From the NCBI GenBank assembly GCA_905250025.1, contig CAJNOJ010000045.1:248001-312000 (forward strand): DNA of 64,000 nt. The letters are read 5' to 3'. This stretch comes from Adineta ricciae. Taxonomy: Eukaryota > Rotifera > Eurotatoria > Adinetida > Adinetidae. The notes under the pieces were generated by a model, which saw nothing but the letters and a program-made list of their open reading frames with translations, was not told the DNA's origin and did no database searches. Position numbers and translations under genes: made by a program. Below, one piece after another: positions 1 through 11,178 of this stretch. Position 1 is the first letter of the stretch; each line of letters opens with the position of its first letter.

Positions 1-2111
1 CCAGTTTTTTCTTCCTTGTCAAGTTTAATCATGTCATCGATACGTAATATCGTAATAGCTGCTTCTGTTGCGTACTTTAAGGTTTTAATTTTCGATATGG
101 CTGGTTCAAGAACGCCATGCGACACACAATCACGAACTTTACCAGCTTGTAGATCTAAACCGAACCATTTCAGCTGCTCGCGATCAAGTTTGGTTTGAGA
201 GGCATTGTGATAAGCGCGAAGTTTAGCAACAAGATCGGTCGCATCTTGTGCGGCATTGACACTCAGTGCTTTGGGAATGGATAAAAGTGCAGAAGCAAAC
301 TCAGCTATTGATAACTGCTCTCGTGCATTCTACAGAAGAAAACAACAGATCTAGATCTTCTACTCAAATCAATCGAACCTACAATAGTCGTAGCAAAATT
401 TTCTAAATAAATCGATAGAGCTGTTTCACAGCAACCACCACCGGGAACTACTTGTTTTGATTCTAGAACACGTTTAATCACGCATAGGGCATCGTGTATC
501 GAGCGTTCGATTTCATCACACATGAAATCGTTCGCACCACGTATGATGATCGAAGCAGCTGTACGTGATTTCGGTCCTCGAATGAGTATAAGTTCATCAT
601 CACATACACGTTCTTGAACAACCTCAGCAGCACTACCGATGACCGTCGCGTCAACGGATTCCTCATCTTCCATATTGGCTAGAGCGGTTAATAATGTTGC
701 TAGAATGATTTCAATAGCGATATATTCACAAAGTTCATTACAGTTCTCACCTCCGGTTGCTTTAGCAATTCGCTTCAAATCTGCTTTTTTACAACGTCGC
801 ACAGCCATGGCGCCTGCTTCAATAAATTGCTTCAAACATAGATCATCAATACCACCGGTTGTTAAGATTACATTGGCACCTGCGTTCAACAGTTTAGTAA
901 CGCGTTCTTTCGCAATATCCGTTTCTCTATATGAATTTTCGTCATCTTAAATGTGAATGAATGAACGAAACTAGCAAACCTTCGTCGGATTGCTTCTAAC
1001 TTTTCCGGATCTTCTACTACAATCTGTACTCCTAATTTCATTCGTACTTTCTGCAAACTAAAATCCAAACAGGCAATCTTGGCATTCACAATTCGTTTCC
1101 TCATCAGTTGGGACGCAACTGTGCAGTTCAATGCATAACCCGACACTAAAACACTTTCACGAGTTGATCGTCCGTGGGCTTTTAATACGTTAATTGATTT
1201 CACCGGTACAATTATCTTATCTTTTTCGTTAAATTTAACAGAATTGACAGCATCAACACACATTTTAGCAAAAAAATCCGCATCCCTACAACACACACTT
1301 GTCATTCATTGATTATCAATGTAATTTACACATACATGCCAATCACTTTACTAGCCATAGATGTCTTTGCAACATTCATTAAACAATCCTTGCCTAACTT
1401 GTCAACGCTAACAGTCATTTTCTCTTGAATGTATTTTACAGCAGTTCTGAAATAACCCCGATAAGTAATTATAGGATGCTGGAAAGATGTATGTTCTTAC
1501 TTGCATGCTAGTTTATAACCGCTGATTACTGATGTCGGATGAATCTTCTGCTTGACAAGTTGATCAGCATTTTTCAACAGCTCAGCAGCAATAATAACCT
1601 TGAGAAAAAGCGAAATTCAATTATTGTAGAGACAGAGAGAGACAATGTGGTTGTTTTTACGTACAACACTAGTTGTACCATCACCAACTTCTTGATCTTG
1701 CAGTTGAGCTAATTCAACGAGTATTTTAGCAGCCGGATGTTCAACATCGAGCAGTTTGAGGATGGTCGCACCATCATTCGTAATTGTTATGTCCTAAAGT
1801 ATCATTCGATCGATGATCTAGAAAGAAAACCAGATCTGCTTCTTACACCAATATCATCTACAAGCATTTTGTCAAGTCCAAGTGGGCCTAATGATGTTCG
1901 CACAATATTGGCAATTGACATAGCAGCCAAAACTAAAAGATTCGAGGCGAAAATGACGATTCTGTATGCTCATCGGAAAGTTCCTTACCATTTTGAGTAC
2001 GAATTGAATCGCCTAGAAATGAAAATCATTTCATTCTCTTATCAATGGTGTAGTTTTTTTTTCTATACCTGTAAGACGTTCACCACCGAGTGATAAAGTA
2101 CCTTGAGCCAT
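1..2111 (-). CDS. CCT1: T-complex protein 1 subunit alpha (CCT1/TCP-1 alpha), 3' end outside window
   Basis: Subunit of the cytosolic group II chaperonin TRiC/CCT, which folds actin, tubulin and many WD40 proteins in an ATP-driven double ring. The minus strand gives a multi-exon gene starting [15 protein letters not shown] at 2111. After splicing short introns it continues into [18 protein letters not shown], then [10 protein letters not shown] and the nucleotide-binding GDGTTS motif. The apical part has [20 protein letters not shown] and [11 protein letters not shown]. The lower equatorial part has [18 protein letters not shown] and VVPGGG. The frame is still open at base 1 ([14 protein letters not shown]), so only the last few dozen residues are missing. 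Introns are recognised at about 942-987 and 314-363, among others. Order and spacing match animal CCT1, and no stop or frameshift was seen. It is head-to-head with SMAD4. Confidence 0.96.
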
Positions 2112-2556
2112 TCTATCTGAAATAAAAAAACGTTTGAGTGGTTTTTTTTTGTCATAAGAAAATCGAACGATGGTCTCTTGCAAGGTTTATCATTATCATT
2201 TGGATTCAATGAGAATAATCAAATGTGATCCAGTGAAATGTTTCAGTTCGCTCATGGAAAGATGTCACTATCGACATCACTAAAAAAAAGTTAATTGAAG
2301 GAGCAATCGCACGTCACATGGTCGCTCATTATGTTTATTTTGTTTACCGCTTCACCCTATCGGTTGATCGATAATGTGGAAACGAAAAAAGAAGTTCAGT
2401 AGTTAGTATCGAAAGAAAAAAGAAACATTAGACTTACTCTTTAATCAGTTTCAATCATCAATAACGTGCTTATCTGTCCAGACAAAGAAAAATAAAGTGG
2501 ATCTTCTTATTCATCCATCACTTGCCGCTGCCGCTGCTTCGTCGTCTTCATCAAGA
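2112..2556. promoter_or_regulatory. divergent intergenic region between CCT1 and SMAD4
   Basis: About 445 bp separate the CCT1 start codon from the first in-frame ATG of SMAD4, so both promoters and 5' UTRs must lie here unless SMAD4 has a further upstream exon. It is AT-rich with several A and T runs. Possible acceptor-like sites (tttaatcag near 2440-2448, tgtccag near 2475-2481) could join a non-coding or short leader exon to SMAD4. No certain TATA box or operator was recognised. Confidence 0.4.
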
Positions 2557-4903
2557 ATGATCTCGGTTTCTCCTCCACCTCATTCTCATAGTCCACCGTC
2601 GAATGGTGCCTCAACATCGAATAGCAATGGTCCATCGTCAGATGCCTGCAATGGAATTGTTGCCAATCTTTTATGCCATCGACAGAGAACTAATGGAGAA
2701 AGTGAAACATTCGCTAAACGAGCTATCGAAAGGTAATTCGAAGAGGAAATATTCGATGATTTGGCTTATGTAGTAACATGTGTTTTTTTTCGTAAATATT
2801 GTAGTTTGGTGAAGAAATTGAAAGATAAGAAAGACGAACTTGACGCTCTCGTAGCGTCCATCACATCTAATGGGCAAATTCCGACAAAATGTGTCACTAT
2901 TCAACGAACTCTCGACGGACGATTACAAGTATTGTCTTGCTCAATCAATATTTTATTGAATTATTATTTTCATACTTTGCATAGGTCGCCGGTCGAAAAG
3001 GTTTCCCACATGTTATCTATGCTCGTATATGGCGATGGCCTGATCTACATAAAAACGAACTAAAACATTTAAAAATCTGTCATTTAGCATTTGATCTTAA
3101 ACAAGAATACGTTTGTGGTATGTTTTTTTACTCAGACTTTTGAGTGTATGTACTGTATCTGCTTTTCTCTCATTTAGTAAATCCGTATCATTATGAACGT
3201 GTTGTTTCACCTGGAATCGGTAAGTATTCTCCGTAATGAAATATTGATCTAGTTATTTGTCTATGTATACCAACAGATCTCGCAGGAATGCCGCTAGTAC
3301 CTCGTTTTCAACTACTGGGTCACGGTGATCCATCGTCATCAAATGACCGAGATCTTTATTCTACACCCGATGGATTCCGCTATATGAAAGGTGATTGGAA
3401 ATATATATTCGTCTTTTCGACAAATGGAATGCCTTGATTTGTTTTAGACTACATCGATGAGCAAAACTCACCCCAAGCTCTAGGAATGGTTCAACATCAA
3501 GCACCGGACACGACTAGTCCTAGCCCGCCACATCCATATTCAACAAATGGAAATGCAGCAGCTACCTTGACTAGTTTTCCACCAGGTACAACAAAACTTT
3601 CACAAATTTAAATAAGCTAAAAACTTATTTTTCCTCCTTTAGACGGAAACGTTCCTCTATGGGCACAATCAACACCTAGTGTTGCTAATTTATGTAAGGA
3701 AATGCTTCAAGAAAAATTCTATTTTCTAACGGCTCGTTTCTAGGGCAACCACATCCTCTTGTTCCGACAAGTGCACCTACACTTCCATCATTGTCATTAA
3801 TAAGTAATTTTGGTGAATATTGGTGTAGTATAGCATATTATGAACGTGATATTCAAGTTGGAGAAACTTTTAAAGTTCCTGACAATTTCAAAGAAGTGGC
3901 AATCGACGGCGGAACAGATATGGCCACTGTTGGTGACAGATTTTGCTTAGGTCCATTGAGCAATGTGCATCGTACGGAAGCAAGCGAAAAAGCACGGTAA
4001 AGATTTTTTATTAGAAGAAAAGCTTTTTTTCTCAAATAGATAGTCATTCATTTAGACTACATATCGGCAAGGGCATTCGTGTTGAATGTCGCAACGAAGG
4101 TGACGTGTGGATACGATGTTTGAGTGATCAAGCTGTTTTTCTGCAATCTTATTATTTGGATCGTGAAGCAGGCCGTGCGCCTGGCGATGCCGTTCACAAA
4201 ATCTACTCTCAAGCTTGCATTAAAGTACGTACACAAAACCAAAACGAAGAATTCGACATCTGACATATGTGTATTTACATTTTTCTCGCACAAAATTTAT
4301 CCATTAATTGTTGTTATTTCTCATCTCAAGTCGGAAATGGAAGCCATTTGTTATAGAAATAATCAGTCGCTAGATCTCTGATGATACTCATATTTTCAAG
4401 AATGTAGTGCAATAAGCACTCGAAATATCACTCTTAGAGTATTTACTTGTAAAACGAGTGTCTCGTTTAGGTCTTTGATATCCACCAATGTTTTTCTCAA
4501 ATGGATCAACATGTCAAAATGGCTGCTCATGCTCGAATGCAACAACAGCTTCATGGTCAACCTGCACCATCAACGAGCTTAAGCGTCGATGATCTCAGAC
4601 GTTTGTGTGTGTTGAGACTTAGTTTCGTCAAAGGATGGGGACCAGACTATCCCAGGTAAGACTTTTAGTTTTATCTTCTCAAGTATCATCATCATCGACT
4701 TTCTTCTCAGACAATCAATCAAAGAAACGCCATGTTGGATTGAAATTCAGATACATCGTGCTCTTCAACTACTTGATGATTTATTTAATTCAATGAATCA
4801 TCAATTAAATTCTTCATCAATTTCAAATAACAACAGTAGTTCGTCGAGTTTAACTACGACCACTATTGAATCAGCACCTAATCGTCCACCACAACATGGT
4901 TAA
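2557..4903 (+). CDS. SMAD4: SMAD4, common-mediator Smad (co-Smad)
   Basis: Co-Smad that joins receptor-activated Smads in TGF-beta/BMP signalling and binds DNA in the nucleus. Eleven exons are supported by clean GT-AG sites and an unbroken frame: 2557-2732, 2805-2928, 2985-3117, 3178-3219, 3277-3390, 3448-3585, 3643-3693, 3744-3996, 4056-4224, 4471-4655 and 4711-4903, giving 525 aa. MH1 (about 30-150) has [23 protein letters not shown], the DNA-contacting hairpin [18 protein letters not shown] and [17 protein letters not shown] poorly conserved P/S/T-rich linker follows. MH2 has [75 protein letters not shown] and [14 protein letters not shown]. The start is the first in-frame ATG; the frame stays open upstream to about 2440, so a spliced-in earlier start is possible. 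The C-terminal tail is Ser/Asn/Thr-rich and has no SSXS receptor-phosphorylation motif, as expected for a co-Smad. Confidence 0.96.
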
Positions 4904-5434
4904 TTCTGTTCTCCTTTCGCTGTTTTCTCTTCGTTTTCACTTATTTATTTTGTATGTAATCGGGTCTTATCTATCATTGAAATTACTCTCGTTTTGTGTG
5001 TTCAGCAGATATGTACAGAAATTGTTTTTTTGCAATAGTTATTGTGTGCGTGTGTGTGTGGAACATATAGCTTGGCTATTTGTGATTTTCTGTCTTCGTT
5101 TTCTTTTCTCCTCTGCTCATTTCGGTTTTCTTTCCTTGTAGACATTCTTGTTGATCTGATCGTTGTTATTTGTTGTTTCCTTATCTCTACTATAGATGAC
5201 GAATTTCTGTTATTGCTTAGATGTAATGAACAGGCTCAAATATACATTCATTCTTATTCTTTGTTTTTTTTGTTTTTAAATCTGACATATTTGTTTTTCA
5301 TGCTTTTGTGATTGAACAAATCAGGTTTTGATATACATAAGACTATCGAGTCATCATTTTCGTTATGAGTTTGTGTATGTATACGTTAACGAAAAACACA
5401 ACATATGTATGATTTTAGATACGAGAGAACAGCG
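4904..5434 (+). other. SMAD4 3' flank, T-rich, no gene seen
   Basis: About 530 bp of T-rich sequence with a short GT-rich tract near 5045-5060. Open frames here encode only low-complexity Leu/Phe/Ser strings and have no recognisable homology. It presumably holds the SMAD4 3' UTR and the upstream flank of the sirtuin pseudogene. Confidence 0.5.
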
Positions 5435-6524
5435 ATGGCATATGGAATATCCGATGACGAACCAACGAAATGAGAACATGTCGATCCATTGGATATTCTG
5501 GAAAGAAAAAAAAATTCTCCACTAGCTGAATGGATCCGAAATTCTGAGCATTTTATTGCCTTTACAGGTTTGATGATAGGAAGATGATGGATCTGAATAG
5601 TTTGAGTTCTCTAGAGGCAGGTGTGTCAACATCATCAGGATAAGTGAATCCTGTTGTGATAAATCTTCGTGCGTGCATGGCCCTTACCTATACGAGAAGA
5701 ATCGAATTCACTGATGTATGTGATTATTTCCACTTTGTATTCCTGATTTTCGCTCAGGAATGAACACGATTTTATCTACGAAACTCAATGTTTGGGAACT
5801 GCGTAACCATCCAGGTGTGACACGTTCACAAAATACACATATAACTGCAACAGCGAAAGCTTTTTCATTTGCTAATTATATGGCATTGGTGGAATTAGTA
5901 TATCAGAATCTCCTTCGACTTGTTGTTTCGCAAAATACAGATGGTTTACCATCAATACTATTAGCTGAACTGCTCGGAAATTCAAATTTGAAAATTTGCC
6001 AGAAAATGTCACACAAAGTATCTACGCGATTTCCATACGCGTACATCTTCTCAAGCACATGGTCATGCCAAACGCACCGATGTTTGCTTGGTATTAAGCT
6101 CTTCATTACGGGTCATTTCAGCTGTGAACAAAGAGGTAAATTAGCCATTGGCAATCTACAATCGACTCTATTAGCTTCGTTAGCTAAATTAAATGTTCAC
6201 ATAATGTGTGAAGACCCCGTTCATAGATTAATAGTGCAATTAGAAATTTCCATACCCGAATGGGAACTGTACCGGCGCATTCGTGTGCCGATAAATCAGT
6301 ACACTGTGTCTGTTATGGACTTCGATCTCAGTCAAGATATTACTTATACATTGTTTTCGACCATTCAAGTCAACGTTAAATAAAACGAACAGGTTCTCTA
6401 CGATTCGAATCGTGAAGAACCAATAGAACATATGGTGAACATAAACGAGTCAAAGAAGAATTTTGTTGGATTGATCGAATTAAACTGCCAAAGAGATTAT
6501 TGTGAATCACTGTACACAATTTGA
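5435..6524 (+). pseudogene. decayed class IV (SIRT6/SIRT7-like) sirtuin
   Basis: Pieces of an NAD-dependent sirtuin appear in order but in shifting frames. The N-terminus MAYGISDDEPTK (5435) runs straight into TGA. After a frameshift in the A run near 5512 comes LAEWIRNSEHFIAFT, then AGVSTSSG (about 5617-5640), the NAD-binding GAG(I/V)S region. From 5760 an open frame holds MALVELVYQNLLRLVVSQNTDGL, in which the usual ELHGN reads ELLGN: the catalytic His is Leu. Just after ICQK (about 6004) the conserved frame shifts (CHTKYLRDFH, then HAKRTDVCLVLSSSLRVIS) and returns near 6130 at GKLAIGNLQSTL. The second zinc-binding Cys pair is deleted. After an in-frame TAA at 6381 the C-terminal extension stays readable to 6524. 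Stop codons, at least three frame changes, loss of the catalytic His and loss of the zinc module together indicate a pseudogene. An intact parent copy probably exists elsewhere. Confidence 0.88.
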
Positions 6525-6848
6525 GTGCCTTGAGTCGATTTAACCAAAGAAATACATCTGTTTTACAACTCGAAAACAAGCATTTGGAGGGAACAGTAAT
6601 ACTATTCTCTGCTTTTATCTATTGTTAATCATGCAGATCGACTTGTAATCTAATCTTGCGGATATCTCGTTATTTTCGAGAATAATTTTTTCATTGCATA
6701 TTAATTATTCCCGAGTGAACATTCATGAATGTCTTTTTTTTTATCTAGCTCTAGATTGATTTATTCGATTTTAATCTCTCTCGATATTTTTCATTTGACA
6801 AAAGTCGTCTCCGCTTAAGCGGAATCAATCTATTCGTCGATATTTAGA
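6525..6848 (+). other. spacer upstream of the NCS-like gene
   Basis: About 320 bp of AT-rich sequence between the sirtuin remnant and the EF-hand gene. It contains T runs and no supported coding exon. The promoter and 5' UTR of the EF-hand gene should be here. Confidence 0.4.
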
Positions 6849-7641
6849 ATGGGATCAAATTCATCACAACCACCAGCAGAATTAAGCGAAGAAGATGTCG
6901 AATTCATTTCAAGTAAAGCAAAAATCGACCACGAAAGTGTTAAAGTTTGGTATGAAAAGCTCAAGGTTAGTTTATGATTGCTTTTGTCTTCTTATCTCTA
7001 TTCGATTTGTTCTCATAGGCAGCGTGTCCTAACGGCAAAATTTCCAAAGCTGATACAGTGAGTTTCTTGCGTAGTATCAATAGTGGGAAAGAGGATCAAA
7101 TTGAAAAACAAGCAACTGATATTCACAAAGCGTTCGATGCAAACAATGACGGCATTGTTGGTATGTAGTTTTGTTTGAAAATGTCTTTACGGATAATTTA
7201 TCTTTGTGTAAAACTAGATCAACGCGAGTTTTTAATTGGCTTTGCATTGACATCAACGGGTAGCGTTCGTGAAAAGTTAAAATACGTTTTCCGAACGTAC
7301 GATCACGATAAAGATGGTGTGATCAATAAAAAGGAAATCGATCGAATGGTCAAAGTAAGTCAATTAAACAACTTTGATTGTATTCTATTGTGCTTTCTTA
7401 GATTGCCATGAGTCTTCACGCGAAAGATGATCCCGAAAATACCACACGTGTTATTGAAGAATTGAAACGCTCACTTGAAAACTTGCACCAAGGCAAAGAT
7501 TTGGACGATATCAAAATCACCTCCAAAGAGTTTATTCAACTCTTAATGGAGAACAAAGAATTGTGTGAACTAGTTTCACCGTTCAATATTGATCAACCGA
7601 GAGAACCCGTTGTTCAACAACCTCATACGCAGTCAAAATAA
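6849..7641 (+). CDS. neuronal calcium sensor-like EF-hand protein
   Basis: Small calcium sensor of 211 aa from four exons (6849-6965, 7019-7160, 7218-7354, 7402-7641). The N-terminus MGSNSS presents Gly2 in a context typical of N-myristoylation, as in NCS/frequenin/hippocalcin proteins that dock to membranes. The first EF-hand is a CPNG-type degenerate loop (AACPNGKIS), as is usual in the family. EF2 (DANNDGIVDQRE) and EF3 (DHDKDGVINKKE) keep all liganding positions, separated by the typical FLIGFALTSTGSVREKLKYVF. The fourth loop (GKDLDDIKITSKEF) lacks the canonical acidic ligands, so probably only two sites bind calcium. The C-terminus is Gln/Pro-rich. A specific orthologue cannot be chosen; KChIP, NCS1 and calaxin-type proteins are alternatives. 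Confidence 0.85.
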
Positions 7642-8220
7642 ACAAGCAAGCGATCCAATCAATAGAGTTCTTAGTCAGTTATAACTCCACGGACGACTCG
7701 GATATAATCATTTTGTCTTGTGTCTTTTTATTCAGCTAATCATATCAATGGTCATGTTTCGCTTTCTTTTCTCTTCTCTTGTGTTTGTACGTGTATGTGT
7801 CTTCATTCTTTTTTCTTGCACATTCTGTTCGGAATGATAAGCAGAGCAACGGTTTATTCTTTATTGTATATCAGCACAGTCTATAAGAAAATCGAGCAGG
7901 ATAATATATTCAAGCATTATGCAAATAACAGAAATCGGACAAACGATCTTTTTCTCATGGATTTTTTTTGTCTGTTTTTATATCGGAGAATGATCGGTCA
8001 AAATGTATGTGTGAGACGGTACGAGGATATACATGCTCAAAAAAAAAGTATTCTTTAAATAATAAAAAGCAAAGTCACTCGATGTATTTTCAAACATCTT
8101 CGTCAATCGATCTGACTCTAATAACGGAAATAACATAGCGATGCGGTGTTCAGAATAACAACGATCAGACATGACAACGGAACATATTGGAAGTGTAGAG
8201 ACCATTTTACATTTCTAGAT
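7642..8220 (+). other. intergenic, AT-rich, no gene seen
   Basis: About 580 bp between the EF-hand gene and the F-box gene. Open frames are short, compositionally poor and overlap T-rich runs. An acceptor-like ttttacatttctag ends at 8216, four bases before the F-box start codon, consistent with a spliced 5' UTR or a trans-splice site. Confidence 0.4.
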
Positions 8221-9096
8221 ATGTCTTCAACACAACCCGTTACCGTTCTTGAATCACTTCCCGACGAAGTTTTACTTGTTATTCTATCATACTTGCACGC
8301 TATCGATCGATTACGAACATTCAAAAAGCTAAATTCACGTTTTGATCGATGTCTTAGAGAAGTAGGTGTTGGCATTGACGATGAGCTAGCTTCAGATGAA
8401 CCGCTTGTTCGTAAATTTGCTTTACGCACTATTTTCATACGCTGCAATGAACGTAATGAAGAGTTAGACCTCAGTCAATTTCCAGCTCTTCGTTCACTAA
8501 CACTCGCTGATGGTGTATGGCCACAAGTAGTTACAATTAATCCAGAAGAGATGCCGGTTATACAGCATATAAGTCTGCGATCTAAAAGTGTTTTTAATAT
8601 AGAGGAAGCACATACAGAATTGTTCGAAGATGTTTTATCAAACAAATATCCGTGGCTTATTTCAATCCATTTATCTCATGGCATATTTCATTTAAATCGG
8701 GAATTATTGGATGCATTCAATCCATGTGATCGTATTCATTCGGCAACTATCGGTTTTTGTCATGTCACTTTATTTGAATTGCTGCTTTGCTATTTACCTA
8801 ATGTTTCAATGTTAGACGTTCGTGTCGATGACTGGCATTTAGCAAATCGAATTAGAAACGTTAAAGCCATGCCCGATCATTGGCAACAGACTTCATTGTG
8901 CTTTTTAACACTTCATCTTGATCATCCGTTCAAAAAACGACATTTTGAATGGCTTGTAAATCGATTACCCGTACTGATACATCTCGATGTAGATAGTCGA
9001 CATGATGAAAATAATCCTCACCGTTTATGGACATACAATACGGAACTGATGGAGACATTCAGCGAAGTTACACGAACTCAGAACGCGAATGATTAA
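8221..9096 (+). CDS. F-box domain protein
   Basis: Single-exon 291-aa protein with an N-terminal F-box at residues about 10-50 (LESLPDEVLLVILSYLHAID, then LRTFKKLNSRFDRCL). This domain normally binds Skp1 and recruits substrates to an SCF ubiquitin ligase. The rest is leucine-rich with irregular repeat-like segments (FPALRSLTL, LPNVSMLDVRVDDWHL, LPVLIHLDVDSR), resembling a degenerate leucine-rich solenoid. The ATG at 8221 is chosen because the F-box begins shortly after it; the frame is open upstream but contains no better start. The substrate is unknown. Large F-box families of this type are common in invertebrates. Confidence 0.85.
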   Translation: MSSTQPVTVLESLPDEVLLVILSYLHAIDRLRTFKKLNSRFDRCLREVGVGIDDELASDEPLVRKFALRTIFIRCNERNEELDLSQFPALRSLTLADGVWPQVVTINPEEMPVIQHISLRSKSVFNIEEAHTELFEDVLSNKYPWLISIHLSHGIFHLNRELLDAFNPCDRIHSATIGFCHVTLFELLLCYLPNVSMLDVRVDDWHLANRIRNVKAMPDHWQQTSLCFLTLHLDHPFKKRHFEWLVNRLPVLIHLDVDSRHDENNPHRLWTYNTELMETFSEVTRTQNAND

Positions 9097-9288
9097 TTCT
9101 GCTGAGTTGGTTTTTTATATCTGCATTTCATTCGAATAAAACAAGAGATCATGTAGGATATTTTGAATATTGAATAAGACGTGAGAAGAAAACAAATAAT
9201 GTTTATTATCGTACATTTGATTAAAACAATTTGTCAAAAAATTTTCGCACATTAATCATGCTTACGGAATTATACATATGTAAATGAT

Positions 9289-10573
9289 TTATTTCTCATT
9301 AGAACCTCGACGTATTCGACATCGATAGCACAATAATGTGCCATCTGGTAATGGACAACAACCGCCTAAGAGAGCTGTTGTTTGTTCGTCACTTAAACTT
9401 GATTGACAATCCTGCAAGAGAGTATGACGGAGTCAAGCTAAACATATCATCCGTATGAAGTCGATCATACCTCACATCGATAACATTCAACGTGAAAATT
9501 CTTATTCATTGCGATAACGCGCACTGTTTCCGAAGAGCCCTAAGATAGACATCATCCACGATCGACTTCGAACATATTTTTTATCTGCCACTTACGTCTT
9601 CCGGACATATTGGATACGTACATTTTGCACATCGCGGGGCATAAGTACTACAATGTCAATTTTTTCAATGTTCTATTTACAATCACAATCAAATCCTACT
9701 TATGATAATCACGTAGGCAAAACAAACATCGCTCTTTGTCGATAGTAAATGGAAGACCATCGAGTGAGTCGTTACATATCGAACAACGAAAACAGCCTGG
9801 ATGATATGTATGACCTAATGCTTGAAGCATCTAAAATCAAACAGAAGAAGAAGAAGAAGATCCATGAGTTGAAACTTGGTAGTCTCTCATTCAATTAATG
9901 ACATACTTGATCCGTAATCAGATGATCACAAATATAACATTTATCAACGGTCTGTTGAAAACCAGTAAACTAAAAAGCCATCCAATGAAAAAATTAAAAT
10001 ACTCGCACACAAGATGTTTCTTCGAAGAATGTCATATCATCTTTCGTCACTTACCAGATAATCTTCTTCGCAGTACACCTGATTATGTATACGATAAAAT
10101 GGCTTTCCTCGTAATACACGAGCACATATGACACATTTGAAACATTCATTATGGTAAAATCCACCCATGGCTTGACAAGCATCTTCTGATGAACCTGTTA
10201 TTGATTGTCCACATTTCGTACATTGACCGTAATATTCGCCGACAGTTGAATCAGTCTCGAGTTCTTTCTCTAAACGTAGTGTCAGTGCTGCCAGTTTTTG
10301 TTGCACATTATTTATAGGCGCTGGAGACGTCGGTGTCATCGGCATGATTGGATTGAATGATATCGGTGTACGAGGAGGTCGTATTTCTGATGATTGAAAG
10401 TTGATTCGAGAAAAGTTCTGTGCTGGATTATTAAAAGTAAAATTAAATTGTGATCGTGGTATGGATGCACGAGATACGGCTGGTTGGTTGAAATGAAACT
10501 GATTGGAATTGTGAAAAGACATTGGAGATGAAGACGATTGATTTGATTTGTGTTTCAATGGAACGTAATTCAT
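9289..10573 (-). CDS. Ajuba/LIMD1/WTIP-type triple LIM protein
   Basis: Adaptor with a disordered Ser/Asn/Pro-rich N-terminus (residues 1-105) and three C-terminal LIM domains. LIM1 is CTKCGQSI ... HNECFKCVICARVL ... YCEEDYL. LIM2 (after introns) is CYICDHLITD ... HPGCFRCSICNDSLDGLPF ... FCLRDYH. LIM3 is CAKCTYPICPEDGSSETV ... FHVECYRCEDCQSSL ... LLCYRCRIRR, with stop at 9289. The three-LIM order and the LDGLPF and SSETVRV signatures match the Ajuba subfamily, which shuttles between cell junctions and nucleus and restrains LATS kinases in Hippo signalling. About six exons are read through GT-AG introns. Zyxin is the main alternative but its LIM2/3 signatures differ. It is convergent with the F-box gene. 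Confidence 0.9.
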
Positions 10574-11178
10574 TTCGAATAATGTTTAACTTTATCGTGA
10601 GTAAATGATTGTTCGTCAAAGTCAATCGTCGTTAACTAACGGCTACGATGAATTCAATTTATCAATAACGGCACCATTCGATAGGCATGTGTATATACAT
10701 ACATATTCATGTCTGCACGAGAATGCCAAGATAACTGGCATAACCGGTATTTTCTCTTTTTTTTCTTTGCTCTTTCTCTCAGCACTTCGAGGATCTATTG
10801 TATCCAGTTAATCATTCACGAGGGGAACAGAGCGAGAGAAAGAAAGAGAAAGAAAAATCTTTTGTACTTCGTAATTCTACTACTCTATTCTTTCGTACGC
10901 ATCACAATCCCTCAACACAAGTGAATTGCTCGGCGTATCGAAGGATAATTGCAGTACCAACTGATCTTTCTTTTCTTCTCTTTTGTGCGTCCTTATATGT
11001 ACTATTATGTTCTGTACCTCTTATAACATCAGTTGTGTTGATGGATGGTAAATTAGCTCATTTTTTTCTCTCGTTGTGTCTACGTACCATAAGGAATCGT
11101 TGAATTTTATTTCGGAATCAATAGAACAAGAGAAAGAGTTTAGGAATGATGAACAAAAGTAGTCTGTTTCTTTTTGCT
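10574..11178. other. intergenic, upstream of the LIM gene
   Basis: About 600 bp with a purine-rich stretch (about 10815-10860, GAGA/AAAG-like) and several pyrimidine tracts. Overlapping frames exist but none shows recognisable protein features. It should hold the LIM-gene promoter and the 3' end of the microseminoprotein-like gene. Confidence 0.4.

Noticed and set aside
639-950. 103-codon plus-strand open frame
   Set aside because: It is antisense to well-supported CCT1 exons and has no recognisable features of its own.
5042-5311. Leu/Phe/Ser-rich frames downstream of SMAD4
   Set aside because: They arise from T-rich 3' flanking sequence and look like no known membrane protein.
5760-6383. 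207-codon open frame read as a functional sirtuin
   Set aside because: The conserved sirtuin frame leaves and re-enters this open frame, the catalytic His is Leu and zinc ligands are missing, so it is part of a pseudogene.
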